From an uncultured bacterium (GTDB lineage Bacteria; Bacteroidota; Bacteroidia; Bacteroidales; Muribaculaceae), in the NCBI GenBank assembly GCA_905214715.1, contig CAJMMT010000007.1:62001-126000 (forward strand): DNA of 64,000 nt, written 5' to 3'. Numbering within the stretch: position 1 is the stretch's first letter; the number at the start of each line of letters is the position of its first letter. A model generated the notes under the pieces. That model saw nothing but the letters and a program-made list of their open reading frames with translations, searched no databases and was not told the DNA's origin. Below, piece after piece: positions 51,131 through 59,629 of the stretch. A program made the translations under genes and the position numbers.

Positions 51131-51446
51131 AGTAGAATCGGTTAATGACATCTGCGGCCACCTGATGCAATGTGAGTATAACCATTACGACCTAAGCCGC
51201 GCAGATTTCAAAAATTAGCTACCTTCTAAACATACGCCCGGCCCCGGAGGTTCACTTACATGCCATAAAAAGACCGGGAGCAAACTCCACGACAATAAAT
51301 CTCTCACTTCCTCACACACTTAAATATTTATTATGTTACCATCGGGCTCTTCGCCTGTATGACTGAGCTACGCATCAGCGAAACTTGCCGTTATCGGCAA
51401 GTTCTACTATCATTGCATTATATTCTAATCAAAATTTTGCCGATAT
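51131..51446. other. Spacer at the left island junction; structured ureE leader
   Basis: No gene is seen. Reading toward ureE (minus strand) the leader can form a GC-rich hairpin, GCTCCCGG with CCGGGGC (51241-51281 on the plus strand, one bulged T), and the nearest promoter-like motif is TAATTTTTG (51209-51217), one base too long for the -7 consensus. A perfect 9-bp hairpin with a 4-nt loop (AACTTGCCG TTAT CGGCAAGTT) lies at 51382-51403. A promoter for ureE must be in this region but cannot be fixed. Confidence 0.5.
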
Positions 51447-51647
51447 ATGGAGTATATTTCAGTTAAAGTATGGGCAGAGATGCATGGAGTTTCGGAACGT
51501 ACAGCCCGAAATATAACCGACGAATTGAAGATGTTCTACTACAATGGGCTACGGAATCAGCCTATGATAAAGGGCTATCTTATGGATACCTGCCTGAGCG
51601 CACAGGACAATTTCAAAATCCTGCTTGATAAATTCAGAATCAAATAA
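51447..51647 (+). pseudogene. Helix-turn-helix-like gene fragment (probable remnant)
   Basis: A 66-residue frame that opens with MEYISVKVWAEMHGVSERTA, the usual start of small MerR/excisionase-like or Fic-associated HTH proteins, but the family's next segment is absent. A different frame from about 51500 reads more like protein (DVLLQWATESAYDKGLSYG), so a frameshift seems likely. I call it a decayed fragment at the island edge; a short intact gene is the alternative. Confidence 0.4.
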
Positions 51648-51699
51648 ACAAGTGTTCAAATTTTACGAACCATTGCAATATACATCATTGTCTACCTTT

Positions 51700-51862
51700 G
51701 AGTTATGGGAACAACCGTCCAACTGGGCAAGTTCATCCTGTCCTCAAAGAACTCGGCACACTCACCGCATCCAATTACTTCGCCATCAGCTTCTCCAAGG
51801 ACAAGCCCGACCCCACCGCAACCGTCCAGTCCGCCGATGTAACCTGCATCCGCCTCTACTGA
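51700..51862 (+). pseudogene. 5'-truncated gene end
   Basis: A frame reading VHPVLKELGTLTASNYFAIS and ending DVTCIRLY before TGA at 51860-51862 looks like a genuine C-terminus with GC-rich codons, and is followed 17 bp later by a textbook terminator. There is no start codon or upstream coding region in frame, so only the 3' end of a former gene seems to remain. No family recognised. Confidence 0.45.
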
Positions 51863-51879
51863 TCACTATCCCTCCCCGA

Positions 51880-51916
51880 CGCTCCGGCAAGCCACACCTC
51901 TTACCGGGGCGTTTTT
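51880..51916 (+). terminator. Rho-independent terminator upstream of the restriction operon
   Basis: A 12-bp stem with one wobble and one mismatch (CGCTCCGGCAAG with CTTACCGGGGCG), 8-nt loop, then TTTTT. It belongs to the truncated gene end at 51862 and insulates the downstream promoter. Confidence 0.8.
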
Positions 51917-51935
51917 ATGTTTCTCAGCACAATTC

Positions 51936-51966
51936 ATTGTCATTTGCGAAACTTTCACTAAATTTG
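51936..51966 (+). promoter_or_regulatory. Promoter of the type III restriction-modification operon
   Basis: ATTG (51936-51939), 19 bp, TAAATTTG (51959-51966): one mismatch from TTTG-N19-TAnnTTTG. Transcription should start near 51973, 19 nt before the ATG at 51992. It overlaps both copies of the ATTTGCGA repeat. Confidence 0.65.
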
Positions 51967-51969
51967 CGA
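51942..51969 (+). repeat. Direct repeat ATTTGCGA spaced 20 bp, candidate operator
   Basis: ATTTGCGA occurs at 51942-51949 and 51962-51969. The 20-bp spacing is about two helical turns, so two proteins could bind the same face. One copy fills the promoter spacer and the other overlaps the -7 box, as expected for autorepression by the HTH protein encoded next. Confidence 0.55.
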
Positions 51970-51991
51970 GTGGATAACAAATTTTATCGAC

Positions 51992-52201
51992 ATGGAAACT
52001 GATATAAACCGATTAAAAGTAGTTTTAGCAGAAAAGAAACGGACAAATAAATGGTTATGTGAACAACTAAATGTGAATCCATCAACCGTATCAAAATGGT
52101 GTACGAATAGTTCTCAGCCAGATTTGTCTACTTTAGTTAAAATTGCCAAGTTATTGGAAGTTAATGTTGATGATCTGTTAAATACCAAAATTGAAATCTG
52201 A
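51992..52201 (+). CDS. Cro/C1-type HTH regulator (controller of the R-M operon)
   Basis: A 69-residue DNA-binding protein: residues 8-62 form an XRE helix-turn-helix (LKVVLAEKKRTNKWLCEQLN, then VNPSTVSKWCTNSSQPDLST, then LVKIAKLLEVNVDDLL). It lies directly ahead of mod; its stop codon (TGA, 52199-52201) shares one base with the mod ATG (52201-52203). Small HTH proteins in this position act as controllers (C proteins) that delay restriction after entry into a new cell. Identity as a DNA-binding protein is firm; the controller role is inferred. Confidence 0.85.
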   Translation: METDINRLKVVLAEKKRTNKWLCEQLNVNPSTVSKWCTNSSQPDLSTLVKIAKLLEVNVDDLLNTKIEI

Positions 52202-54264
52202 TGATTAAAGATATAGCCCAACATAATCAGGAGATAACGGGGAATGAACGTGTTATCGACATTTTGCATCGTGACTTCCCCCAATGCTTTACCTCTGACG
52301 GAAAATTCGATATCGAATTGTTCAAAGGTCTTGTGTCGGAAACTATACCAACTACCCATGAAGGGTACTCGTTGCAATTTCTCGGAAAGAGTTATGCTTC
52401 TTTGGTAGCCAGTACGGACACCACCACTGTCGTAGTGCCTGATGAAGAACATAACTCAAAGCCCGAAAATGAGAATAGCAATAATATCTACATTAGTGGA
52501 GACAACCTTGATGCACTTAAACATCTTCGCAATTCTTATTCGGAGTCTATAAAATGTATTTACATAGATCCTCCTTATAATACCGGTTCAGACGGATTTG
52601 TGTATAACGACAATTTCAATTATACATCCGAACAACTCCAAAATCGTCTAGGTATTTCGGAAGAATCTGCCGCTCGTATACTTGAATTGACTACCAAAGG
52701 CTCTGCCTCACATTCAGCGTGGCTTGCTTTCATGTTCCCACGCTTAATGCTTGCTCGTGATTTGCTTACTTCTGATGGCATTATTTTCATTTCCATCGAT
52801 GATAACGAGCAAGCTAACCTGAAGCTTCTTTGTGACTCTATTTTTGGTGAAGAAAATCTCCTTGCTCAAATAATAGTCCAAGCTAATAAACGTGGTCAGA
52901 CCTATAAACAATTAGCAAAGACCCACGAATATCTGCTCGTATATTCCAAGACAGAAGAAGTCATTGTACGCGAATTAATCAAAGAACTTAGCCAAGACAC
53001 TAAGACTGATTCAGTTAGCGAATATACCGAAAGAGAGTTAAGAAACCGAAATCCGAAATACGGCCGATTTAATCGTCCCAATCTCTTTTATCCTATCTAT
53101 GTTAATCCAGAGATTGTAGACGAAAACGGATATTCACCTACATCTTTAGAGCAGAGTCTCGAATTCCCAATAGAGGTTTTCCCTTATAACTCAGAAGGTG
53201 CAGAGAGTTGTTGGCGTTGGGGAACGAAAAAGTTCTCAAGTAACAATGACAGTGACTCAATGCATAGTAACGTTGTTGCACGTAAAAAGTCGTCTGGTGA
53301 ATATGGTATTTATGAAAAATATCGTAAAGGCACATATAAAGCAAAAACTATATGGACAGATATTGAAATAATAGATGACGAAGATGATGAAGATACTGTT
53401 GACTCTTTAACCTGGGATGAAACTGGTGTTATAACTGAACAAGGGACTACAGAACTCAAAAAATATGGGATGGGAGATTTATTCGATTTTCCCAAGCCCA
53501 CTTATCTTCTGAAAAAAATACTGTCAATAGGCTCAGATTTAGATTCTATATGCCTTGATTTCTTCTCCGGTTCTGGGACATTAGCGGATGCCGTATTCCA
53601 ATTAAATGCTGTAAAGGGGAATAGACGTTTTATTGCCGTTCAACTTCCGTTAAACTTACAGGATAAATATAATCATGCGTCATCATCCGACAAGCCCAAA
53701 ATTAAGAAAGTGTTAGATTTTTTAGAGACGGATCATTATCCCTCTACGCTTGATTATATTGGCTTTGAACGAATTATACGTGCTGCAAATAAAATCAAAG
53801 AATCTTACTCAGGGTACAAAGGAGACCTCGGCTTTAAGCATTATACGCTTCAAGAGCCGGGTGATCAGACTCTTGCTAAATTGGATGATTTTAATCCACA
53901 AGCCATTTTTGTAGACAACATTCTCGATGAGTTCGGGAAAGATACAATTCTTTGCACTTGGGCACTCCGAGACGGTTACGGACTTAACGCAGAGATAACT
54001 CCGATTGACCTCAATGGTTATACGGCTTATTTATGCGGTAGACATCTATATTTTATCACGCCCAATCTTCTTAATGACGGAGGCCCGGACCCGATAGTCG
54101 CCTTGATTGAGCGCTACTCGAACGACAAATTTTTCAAGCCTGAAAACATCGTCTTGTTTGGTTACTCTTTCACTTATACGGAAACCGAGGCACTGAAGAA
54201 GAATCTTCTGCCTCTGAGAGATGGCATCAAAAATCTCAAAGTAAATCTTGATATTCGTTACTGA
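52201..54264 (+). CDS. Type III restriction-modification methyltransferase subunit (Mod)
   Basis: Adenine-N6 DNA methyltransferase of the beta class, 687 residues. Motif IV DPPY lies at about residues 123-126 (IYIDPPYNTGSDG), ahead of motif I FFSGSGT near residue 455, the beta-class order. The stretch between (residues ~240-420) is the target-recognition region. The N-terminus has the NIYISGDNLDALKHL lead-in typical of Mod. It would methylate one strand of an asymmetric site and is also needed for restriction. The gene is AT-rich compared with the urease genes around it and is 2 bp ahead of res. Confidence 0.93.
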   Translation: MIKDIAQHNQEITGNERVIDILHRDFPQCFTSDGKFDIELFKGLVSETIPTTHEGYSLQFLGKSYASLVASTDTTTVVVPDEEHNSKPENENSNNIYISGDNLDALKHLRNSYSESIKCIYIDPPYNTGSDGFVYNDNFNYTSEQLQNRLGISEESAARILELTTKGSASHSAWLAFMFPRLMLARDLLTSDGIIFISIDDNEQANLKLLCDSIFGEENLLAQIIVQANKRGQTYKQLAKTHEYLLVYSKTEEVIVRELIKELSQDTKTDSVSEYTERELRNRNPKYGRFNRPNLFYPIYVNPEIVDENGYSPTSLEQSLEFPIEVFPYNSEGAESCWRWGTKKFSSNNDSDSMHSNVVARKKSSGEYGIYEKYRKGTYKAKTIWTDIEIIDDEDDEDTVDSLTWDETGVITEQGTTELKKYGMGDLFDFPKPTYLLKKILSIGSDLDSICLDFFSGSGTLADAVFQLNAVKGNRRFIAVQLPLNLQDKYNHASSSDKPKIKKVLDFLETDHYPSTLDYIGFERIIRAANKIKESYSGYKGDLGFKHYTLQEPGDQTLAKLDDFNPQAIFVDNILDEFGKDTILCTWALRDGYGLNAEITPIDLNGYTAYLCGRHLYFITPNLLNDGGPDPIVALIERYSNDKFFKPENIVLFGYSFTYTETEALKKNLLPLRDGIKNLKVNLDIRY

Positions 54265-54266
54265 CT

Positions 54267-57206
54267 ATGGAACTAATTCTTCAAGGTGACCTCCCACATC
54301 AAACTCGCCCAGTCAGTGCGATTGCAGAGGTGTTCGCAAATGTTCCTTTTGAAAAAACGGATATTTGCGCCAATCCTGTTTTTGATTTATCTTCTGAAAA
54401 TATCAGTAACAATATTATTTCTATAAAGGCAGACCCAGACAATAATGTACCCGAGTCGCAGCAAAACAATGTTGTTACAGACGTTCCGCTAGGTCTTGAT
54501 ATAAGAATGGAGACAGGTACAGGCAAAACCTATGTCTATACCCGTACCATCTTTGAGTTGCATAAAAGATATGGTATTTCAAAATTTATAATAATTGTCC
54601 CGACTCTACCAATCAAAGCCGGGGCTAAATCGTTTCTTTCGGAAGCCTATGTAAGTCAACATTTTGCCGACACCCTCGGCTATGATGCAAAGATAGAACT
54701 TTCGGTTGTTACCCCTATGAAAACGAAGAAAGGTAAAAGATATTTCCCTTCTTCTGTTCGTTCGTACATCGGGGGCAACTTAGATGACAAAATCCAAGTC
54801 CTGCTTGTTAATCAAGCGCTTATTTCTTCTGCAAAAGTTCTGAGCCGAGAGGACTATGACACATCTGTACTTGATTTCTTCCGTCCTTTTGATGCCCTGC
54901 GCTGTACACGACCTTTCGTAATTCTAGACGAACCTCATAAGTTTGACAAAGCCAATGTTACTTATAAAACCATCGTGAAAGAACTCGCACCACAATGCAT
55001 TATTCGATTTGGTGCTACGTTCCCGACTAAGACACAAGGCAGAGGAAAAAACAAAATAGAAGTTGATGACTATGCCAATCTACTGTTTGATCTGACGGCA
55101 AAAGATGCTTTCGACCAAAACCTTATTAAAGGCGTAGCGAAAGAACATCTTGAGATTCCTGATGTCAGCGAAGAAAAGGTCAAAGTCATGTCTACAACAA
55201 AAGGGACGAGTGTCACTTTGCGACATACAAAGGCTCGTAACTCCGTAACTCGTGAATTATCTCTCGGAGAGCCTTTAAGCCTTATCTCGGCTGATTTTGC
55301 AGGGCTGACTATAAGCGAAATTGGCAAAGACAGTATTGTATTAAGCAATTCGCAAGAGAAGAAGGTCGGAGAGGAATTCGCCGTTGACGCTTACAGCATT
55401 TCTTATCAAGATCAAATGCTCCGACTCGCACTTAAAAGGCATTTTGAAACCGAGCGAGAAAATTTCTCCAGACCTATTCGCATTAAAACTCTTGCCTTGT
55501 TTTTTATTGACAGCATCCAGTCTTTCAGAGGAAACGAAAATGGCGAGGGTGCATGGTTGCGTGAAATGTTTGAAAGGTTATTGGCTGAACAGCTGGACTA
55601 TGAACTTTCCTTACCATGCAGTGATGATTACAAGGCTTATCTTCTGTCTACCAAAGCAAACATACCAGCCTCTATTGCAGGCTATTTTGCGCAAGATGCC
55701 GATGAAAGCGAAGCGGGTATTGCCAACGAAGTTGACGCTATCCTCCAAAAAAAGAAAGAACTGCTTTCGTTTGATGGAGAATTAGGAATTTGTCGGTTTC
55801 TTTTTTCCAAGTGGACTTTGAGAGAAGGCTGGGATAATCCGAATGTTTTTACCATAGCGAAATTACGCAGTAGTGGAAGTGAAATAAGTAAATTGCAGGA
55901 AGTTGGCCGTGGCCTTCGTCTCCCGGTTGATGAATTAGGTAATCGAATTAGCAATGAGCAATTCTTACTTAACTATATCATTGACTTCACCGAGAAGGAT
56001 TTTGCCTCAAAACTTGTGGCTGAAATCAACGGGCAAAAGCATGAGGTCATCACAAATATTCCTCGTACTCTCCTTGTGTCTGTTGCCACTAAGCGCGGAA
56101 GTAATGAAATGGAACTTATGATGGAGCTTTATCGCAAAGGCTACATTATAGACTCCGACCGCACAATCAATACTTCAAAACTCTTTGATTTGTATGCCGA
56201 ATATCCCGAATTTAACACCTCTGGACTTGTTGGGAACAAAGTCAAAGACCGTAATGCTAAAGCATCTAAGGAGATTATAATACGTCAGGCTCGGTATGAA
56301 GAACTTCGCCAGTTATGGGAAGAATTGAACCGTAAATATATCATCTTCTTTGAGAAGGAAGTTGACAAACTTGTCGAGGATTCTTTATTAAAAATCCTCG
56401 ATGACGGAGTGTTCTCTAATCAGGTAATCAATAGTATCCGAGAGCAAGTAGGAATACAGGATGGCACTGCTGTGGTGATGGAGTCAGCCGGAACTCAACA
56501 ATTATTTAACGGTAAGCGCATCCCTTATCGCGAATTTCTGAAACGAGCCAATCGCAATACGTCTGTACCTATAATGTCGCTCCACCGTGCTATTGTTAGT
56601 TATTCGAAATTAGCACCGTTTAGTGATGATTTTATTAACGAAACTTCCCTTACAAGATTTGTCAACAAATTCAACGAATGGCGCTCGGAGCATTTGCAGG
56701 GACGGTTCAGTTATCGTAGAGCATCCACCAATGCTACTGAGACAGCCCTCTCAAAAGCTGACGGATCTCCCAAAAAAGTCATAACTCAGGGATTAGTTGG
56801 CATACACTTGGATTATGGTATTGTGTCGGATAAATTCCTATACGACTCGATAGTGTATGATTCTCCGCTTGAACGCAAGAATGTCTTGGCTGATATTGAC
56901 GAGGTTATCGTTTATGGCAAAATTCCAAGAAAGAGCGTTTCAATACCGACCATAGCCGATAGTAGTTATAGCCCTGACTTTATGTATGTCGTAAAAAAAT
57001 CGACAGGTGAGCATGAACTAAATGTCGTGATTGAAACTAAAGCTGTTGAAAGTGGTGCGGATCTACGCGGTAATGAAAAAATCAAAATCTCTTGTGCTGA
57101 GCGTTTTTTTGAGCAACTAAAGGTTGACGGATACACCGTTCACTTCCGTAGACAAATAAACCATGAGTCGATGCTCCAAATCGTAAAAGAAATTGTAAAT
57201 TCATAA
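54267..57206 (+). CDS. Type III restriction subunit (Res)
   Basis: ATP-dependent endonuclease subunit, 979 residues (normal length). Seen: Walker A METGTGKTYVYTRTIFEL near residues 81-98, Walker B DEPHKFD at about residue 220, a helicase motif RFGATFP, WTLREGWDNPNVFTIAKL and EVGRGLRLPVD (helicase motifs V and VI region), and a C-terminal PD-(D/E)XK nuclease: SPDFMYV ... VIETKAVE near residues 905-930. It partners Mod to cut DNA after translocation between two head-to-head sites. The frame is intact. It lies 2 bp after mod and 4 bp before the ParB-like gene. Confidence 0.93.
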   Translation: MELILQGDLPHQTRPVSAIAEVFANVPFEKTDICANPVFDLSSENISNNIISIKADPDNNVPESQQNNVVTDVPLGLDIRMETGTGKTYVYTRTIFELHKRYGISKFIIIVPTLPIKAGAKSFLSEAYVSQHFADTLGYDAKIELSVVTPMKTKKGKRYFPSSVRSYIGGNLDDKIQVLLVNQALISSAKVLSREDYDTSVLDFFRPFDALRCTRPFVILDEPHKFDKANVTYKTIVKELAPQCIIRFGATFPTKTQGRGKNKIEVDDYANLLFDLTAKDAFDQNLIKGVAKEHLEIPDVSEEKVKVMSTTKGTSVTLRHTKARNSVTRELSLGEPLSLISADFAGLTISEIGKDSIVLSNSQEKKVGEEFAVDAYSISYQDQMLRLALKRHFETERENFSRPIRIKTLALFFIDSIQSFRGNENGEGAWLREMFERLLAEQLDYELSLPCSDDYKAYLLSTKANIPASIAGYFAQDADESEAGIANEVDAILQKKKELLSFDGELGICRFLFSKWTLREGWDNPNVFTIAKLRSSGSEISKLQEVGRGLRLPVDELGNRISNEQFLLNYIIDFTEKDFASKLVAEINGQKHEVITNIPRTLLVSVATKRGSNEMELMMELYRKGYIIDSDRTINTSKLFDLYAEYPEFNTSGLVGNKVKDRNAKASKEIIIRQARYEELRQLWEELNRKYIIFFEKEVDKLVEDSLLKILDDGVFSNQVINSIREQVGIQDGTAVVMESAGTQQLFNGKRIPYREFLKRANRNTSVPIMSLHRAIVSYSKLAPFSDDFINETSLTRFVNKFNEWRSEHLQGRFSYRRASTNATETALSKADGSPKKVITQGLVGIHLDYGIVSDKFLYDSIVYDSPLERKNVLADIDEVIVYGKIPRKSVSIPTIADSSYSPDFMYVVKKSTGEHELNVVIETKAVESGADLRGNEKIKISCAERFFEQLKVDGYTVHFRRQINHESMLQIVKEIVNS

Positions 57207-57210
57207 AGAC

Positions 57211-58506
57211 ATGAATCAACAGATAAAATATATTCCGATTAAAAATCTTGTACTGTGGACAGAAAATCCACGAGATCCTATCTCTCCCAATGCGTCAGAT
57301 CAAGATGTGGTAAATCGTGCATTGTTGAACAATGAAGGTACTTGGGATATTGAAAAACTTGCCAAAAATATGGGTGAGTTCTATGATTATAGTGAACTTC
57401 CTACTGTCGTGTACGAAGATGGAAAGCCCATTGTTTATGACGGTAACCGACGAGTCATTTTGGGCAAGATTTACCATGGCTTAGTTGTATCTACGATAAA
57501 CAAGGATTCTCTTCCTGAGTTCCCCATAGAAATCCCGTGCAATGTTTGTGATAAGATACTTGCTTTGAAAAGTATTCTTAGAAAGCATGGGGAGTCTGGA
57601 AGTTGGAAACCTTTAGAACGAGATTCCTTTGTAAACAAATACCATCTTGGAGAAAAAAGCGACTTTCTAATCATCGAAGAATGTACGGGCATTATATCGG
57701 AGAACCCGATATTAAATAAAGGTTTTGTTAAAAAGGAAATATTTAATCCTTCTAATCTGACCAAACTAGGCATCAAAATTGAAAATGGGGTTCTTCTTAC
57801 AAAGCATTCTAAAAACGAATTACGTGCGATTTTTGATGATATTATCAATAAGATAGTTGAAGAAAAAATCACAACACGTACTTCGAGAGGTAAGAGTTTT
57901 GACGTATTAGACCAAGAGACTAAAGGTATTATAGAGAATAATCATGATAAAGATTATTCTTTGGCGCCACATTTAGCAAAAGATAAAAACAAGACAGGTT
58001 CTGCGACTAGTACGGAATCTATCAAAACAACAGTTTCTCTAGGTACTCAGACTCCTCGTAAAACCAAACGTGTTGCAGAACCTGAAATTCCTTTCTTTGG
58101 GAGGTCATTGTGCTTAAAAGCAGGACATGTGAACAATCTATATCGAGACATCTTAGAATTACATCAATTCTATAAGACGCACAAGTTGTCTAAATCTTTT
58201 TCAGGATTGCTTAGGATGGCCCTTCGTCTGCTTTGTGAGACTGCAAAGTCATCACGAAAAAGCGATGATATAAAAAAATATATAGATAAGTATTTTGATG
58301 ATGCTAAAAAACTCCTAGATCAAGATATGAAAACTTTTTTAAGCATTCAAAATGTTAAAAAAGAAACACTGCCTCAGTTATTGCATACTGGAGCTCACAA
58401 TTATTGCAGTTCTCAAAACTACGAACAAACTGTAGCGATTTCTATTATTCTAGGCGCAATGCTTACTATATCTCATGGGAAAGAAACAAAGGAAGAAGAA
58501 ATATGA
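57211..58506 (+). CDS. ParB/Srx-fold protein in a type III R-M operon
   Basis: A 431-residue protein with an N-terminal ParB-like domain: YIPIKNLVLWTENPRDPI (strand then NPR), LAKNMGEF (helix), PTVVYEDGKPIVYDGNRRVI near residues 65-85, with the GNRR box that binds nucleotide or DNA phosphate in the ParB/Srx superfamily. The centre is Lys/Thr/Ser-rich, and residues 290-430 are helical with a conserved-looking GRSLCLKAGHVNNLYRDI. There is no ParB centromere-binding or dimer domain, so chromosome segregation is unlikely. Members of this superfamily include nucleases and DNA-modification accessories. The context (4 bp after res, ATGA with a DNA methyltransferase) suggests a role in modification or restriction. 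Function unknown. Confidence 0.65.
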   Translation: MNQQIKYIPIKNLVLWTENPRDPISPNASDQDVVNRALLNNEGTWDIEKLAKNMGEFYDYSELPTVVYEDGKPIVYDGNRRVILGKIYHGLVVSTINKDSLPEFPIEIPCNVCDKILALKSILRKHGESGSWKPLERDSFVNKYHLGEKSDFLIIEECTGIISENPILNKGFVKKEIFNPSNLTKLGIKIENGVLLTKHSKNELRAIFDDIINKIVEEKITTRTSRGKSFDVLDQETKGIIENNHDKDYSLAPHLAKDKNKTGSATSTESIKTTVSLGTQTPRKTKRVAEPEIPFFGRSLCLKAGHVNNLYRDILELHQFYKTHKLSKSFSGLLRMALRLLCETAKSSRKSDDIKKYIDKYFDDAKKLLDQDMKTFLSIQNVKKETLPQLLHTGAHNYCSSQNYEQTVAISIILGAMLTISHGKETKEEEI

Positions 58507-59384
58507 GTGGTCGGTTATATTCTCCATTAAGATATCCCGGAGGTAAAAATTGTATATTTAAATTCTTGTCAAATCTTTTTTATGAGAATGATTTGATTGG
58601 AATAGAATATGCAGAACCATATGCAGGTGGTGCGGGGTTAGCAATTCATCTGCTTATGGACGGGTATGTATCGAAAATCCATCTAAATGATCTAGATGAA
58701 TGGGTATATGCTTTTTGGTACACGATTCTCAATAATAAAGATGAATTCTGTAAGTGGCTAAAAAATGTCACCATTAATATTGATACTTGGCGAACTTACA
58801 AAGATATGCTTTCGCATTCTTTAAATCTTACCGAATTTGAAAAAGCACAAGCGTTTTTCTTCCTAAATCGGACTAATGTCTCTGGTGTTATCAAGGGGGG
58901 GGTAATCGGTGGCCTTTTGCAAAAAGGTAAATATAAAATTGATGCGCGTTTTAATAAAATCGACCTAATTAATAGGATTGAAAAAATATATCAACGTAGA
59001 AATAGTATTGAAATTTACAATTTAGATGGAATTGAATTTCTAAAACAAATGAATAGAAAACATCGCGACTTATTCATATACATCGATCCTCCATATGTCA
59101 TTAAAGGATCAAATCTTTACTTAAATTTTTATACACAATCAGATCATACCGCACTTGCCCAAATGGTAAAAAAACTCCGGAAAGGATGGCTAATTTCATA
59201 TGATAATTGTGAGTTAGTTAACTCATTGTATAATACTTATGATAGAATTTCTTATAAATTAGCTCAAAACACATCTAATAGGATAGGCGAAGAGATGCTT
59301 ATATTTCCTGATTTCATAGAATATTCTAATTCGCTTTCTGCTCTATCTACGCCACAAAAAATAGAATCTTCTATCATTTCGTAG
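58503..59384 (+). CDS. D12-class adenine-N6 DNA methyltransferase (Dam-like)
   Basis: A 293-residue alpha-class methyltransferase. Motif I region SPLRYPGGKNCIFKFLSNLF (residues 6-25), the acidic AEPYAGGAGLAIHLL and HLNDLDEW loops that bind AdoMet, and motif IV DPPY near residue 194 (IYIDPPYVIKGSNLY). I start at the ATG at 58503, overlapping the ParB-like stop by ATGA; an upstream frame would add 33 residues that lie in the ParB-like gene. It is the most AT-rich gene of the island. It lacks an obvious partner nuclease other than Res or the ParB-like protein. Confidence 0.93.
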   Translation: MSGRLYSPLRYPGGKNCIFKFLSNLFYENDLIGIEYAEPYAGGAGLAIHLLMDGYVSKIHLNDLDEWVYAFWYTILNNKDEFCKWLKNVTINIDTWRTYKDMLSHSLNLTEFEKAQAFFFLNRTNVSGVIKGGVIGGLLQKGKYKIDARFNKIDLINRIEKIYQRRNSIEIYNLDGIEFLKQMNRKHRDLFIYIDPPYVIKGSNLYLNFYTQSDHTALAQMVKKLRKGWLISYDNCELVNSLYNTYDRISYKLAQNTSNRIGEEMLIFPDFIEYSNSLSALSTPQKIESSIIS

Positions 59385-59629
59385 AAATACGAATATAATA
59401 TCAGAAATTTGAAGTAATAAGATTCAATCACAGACGATGATAGATGTAAGAAGTTTGAATATTTCAGCCAACCGGGAATGGAGGAACATATGCGTAATTG
59501 CTCAATGGCTGTCGATATGCAGTACATTGACTGGAAGCGTCGAAACTACTGCTTGATCAGGCTAAAGCGAACATTGAGGACAATTCCTTTATCTATAACC
59601 CTAATTAGGACTAGTATTCTGATATAGCT
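59385..59629 (+). other. Spacer with degraded coding traces
   Basis: No intact gene. A short hairpin (TTCGTA GAAA TACGAA, about 59377-59392) follows the methyltransferase stop. A frame at about 59529-59608 reads LLLDQAKANIEDNSFIYNPN before TAG, like a genuine protein end, but has a stop shortly upstream. The perfect palindrome CCTAATTAGG lies at 59600-59609, 20 bp before the next gene's ATG. Confidence 0.4.

Noticed and set aside
50480..51145. 221-residue Met/His-rich open frame on the plus strand
   Set aside because: It is the antisense of ureE; its Met/Val-rich start simply mirrors the His/Asp codons of the UreE tail.
51343..51375. tRNA D-arm-like string on the minus strand (GTAGCTCAGT ... 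GAAGAGC)
   Set aside because: The loop between the GCTC and GAGC halves is about 15 nt, far too long, and no anticodon arm, T-arm or acceptor pairing follows. Probably chance or an unrecognisable relic.
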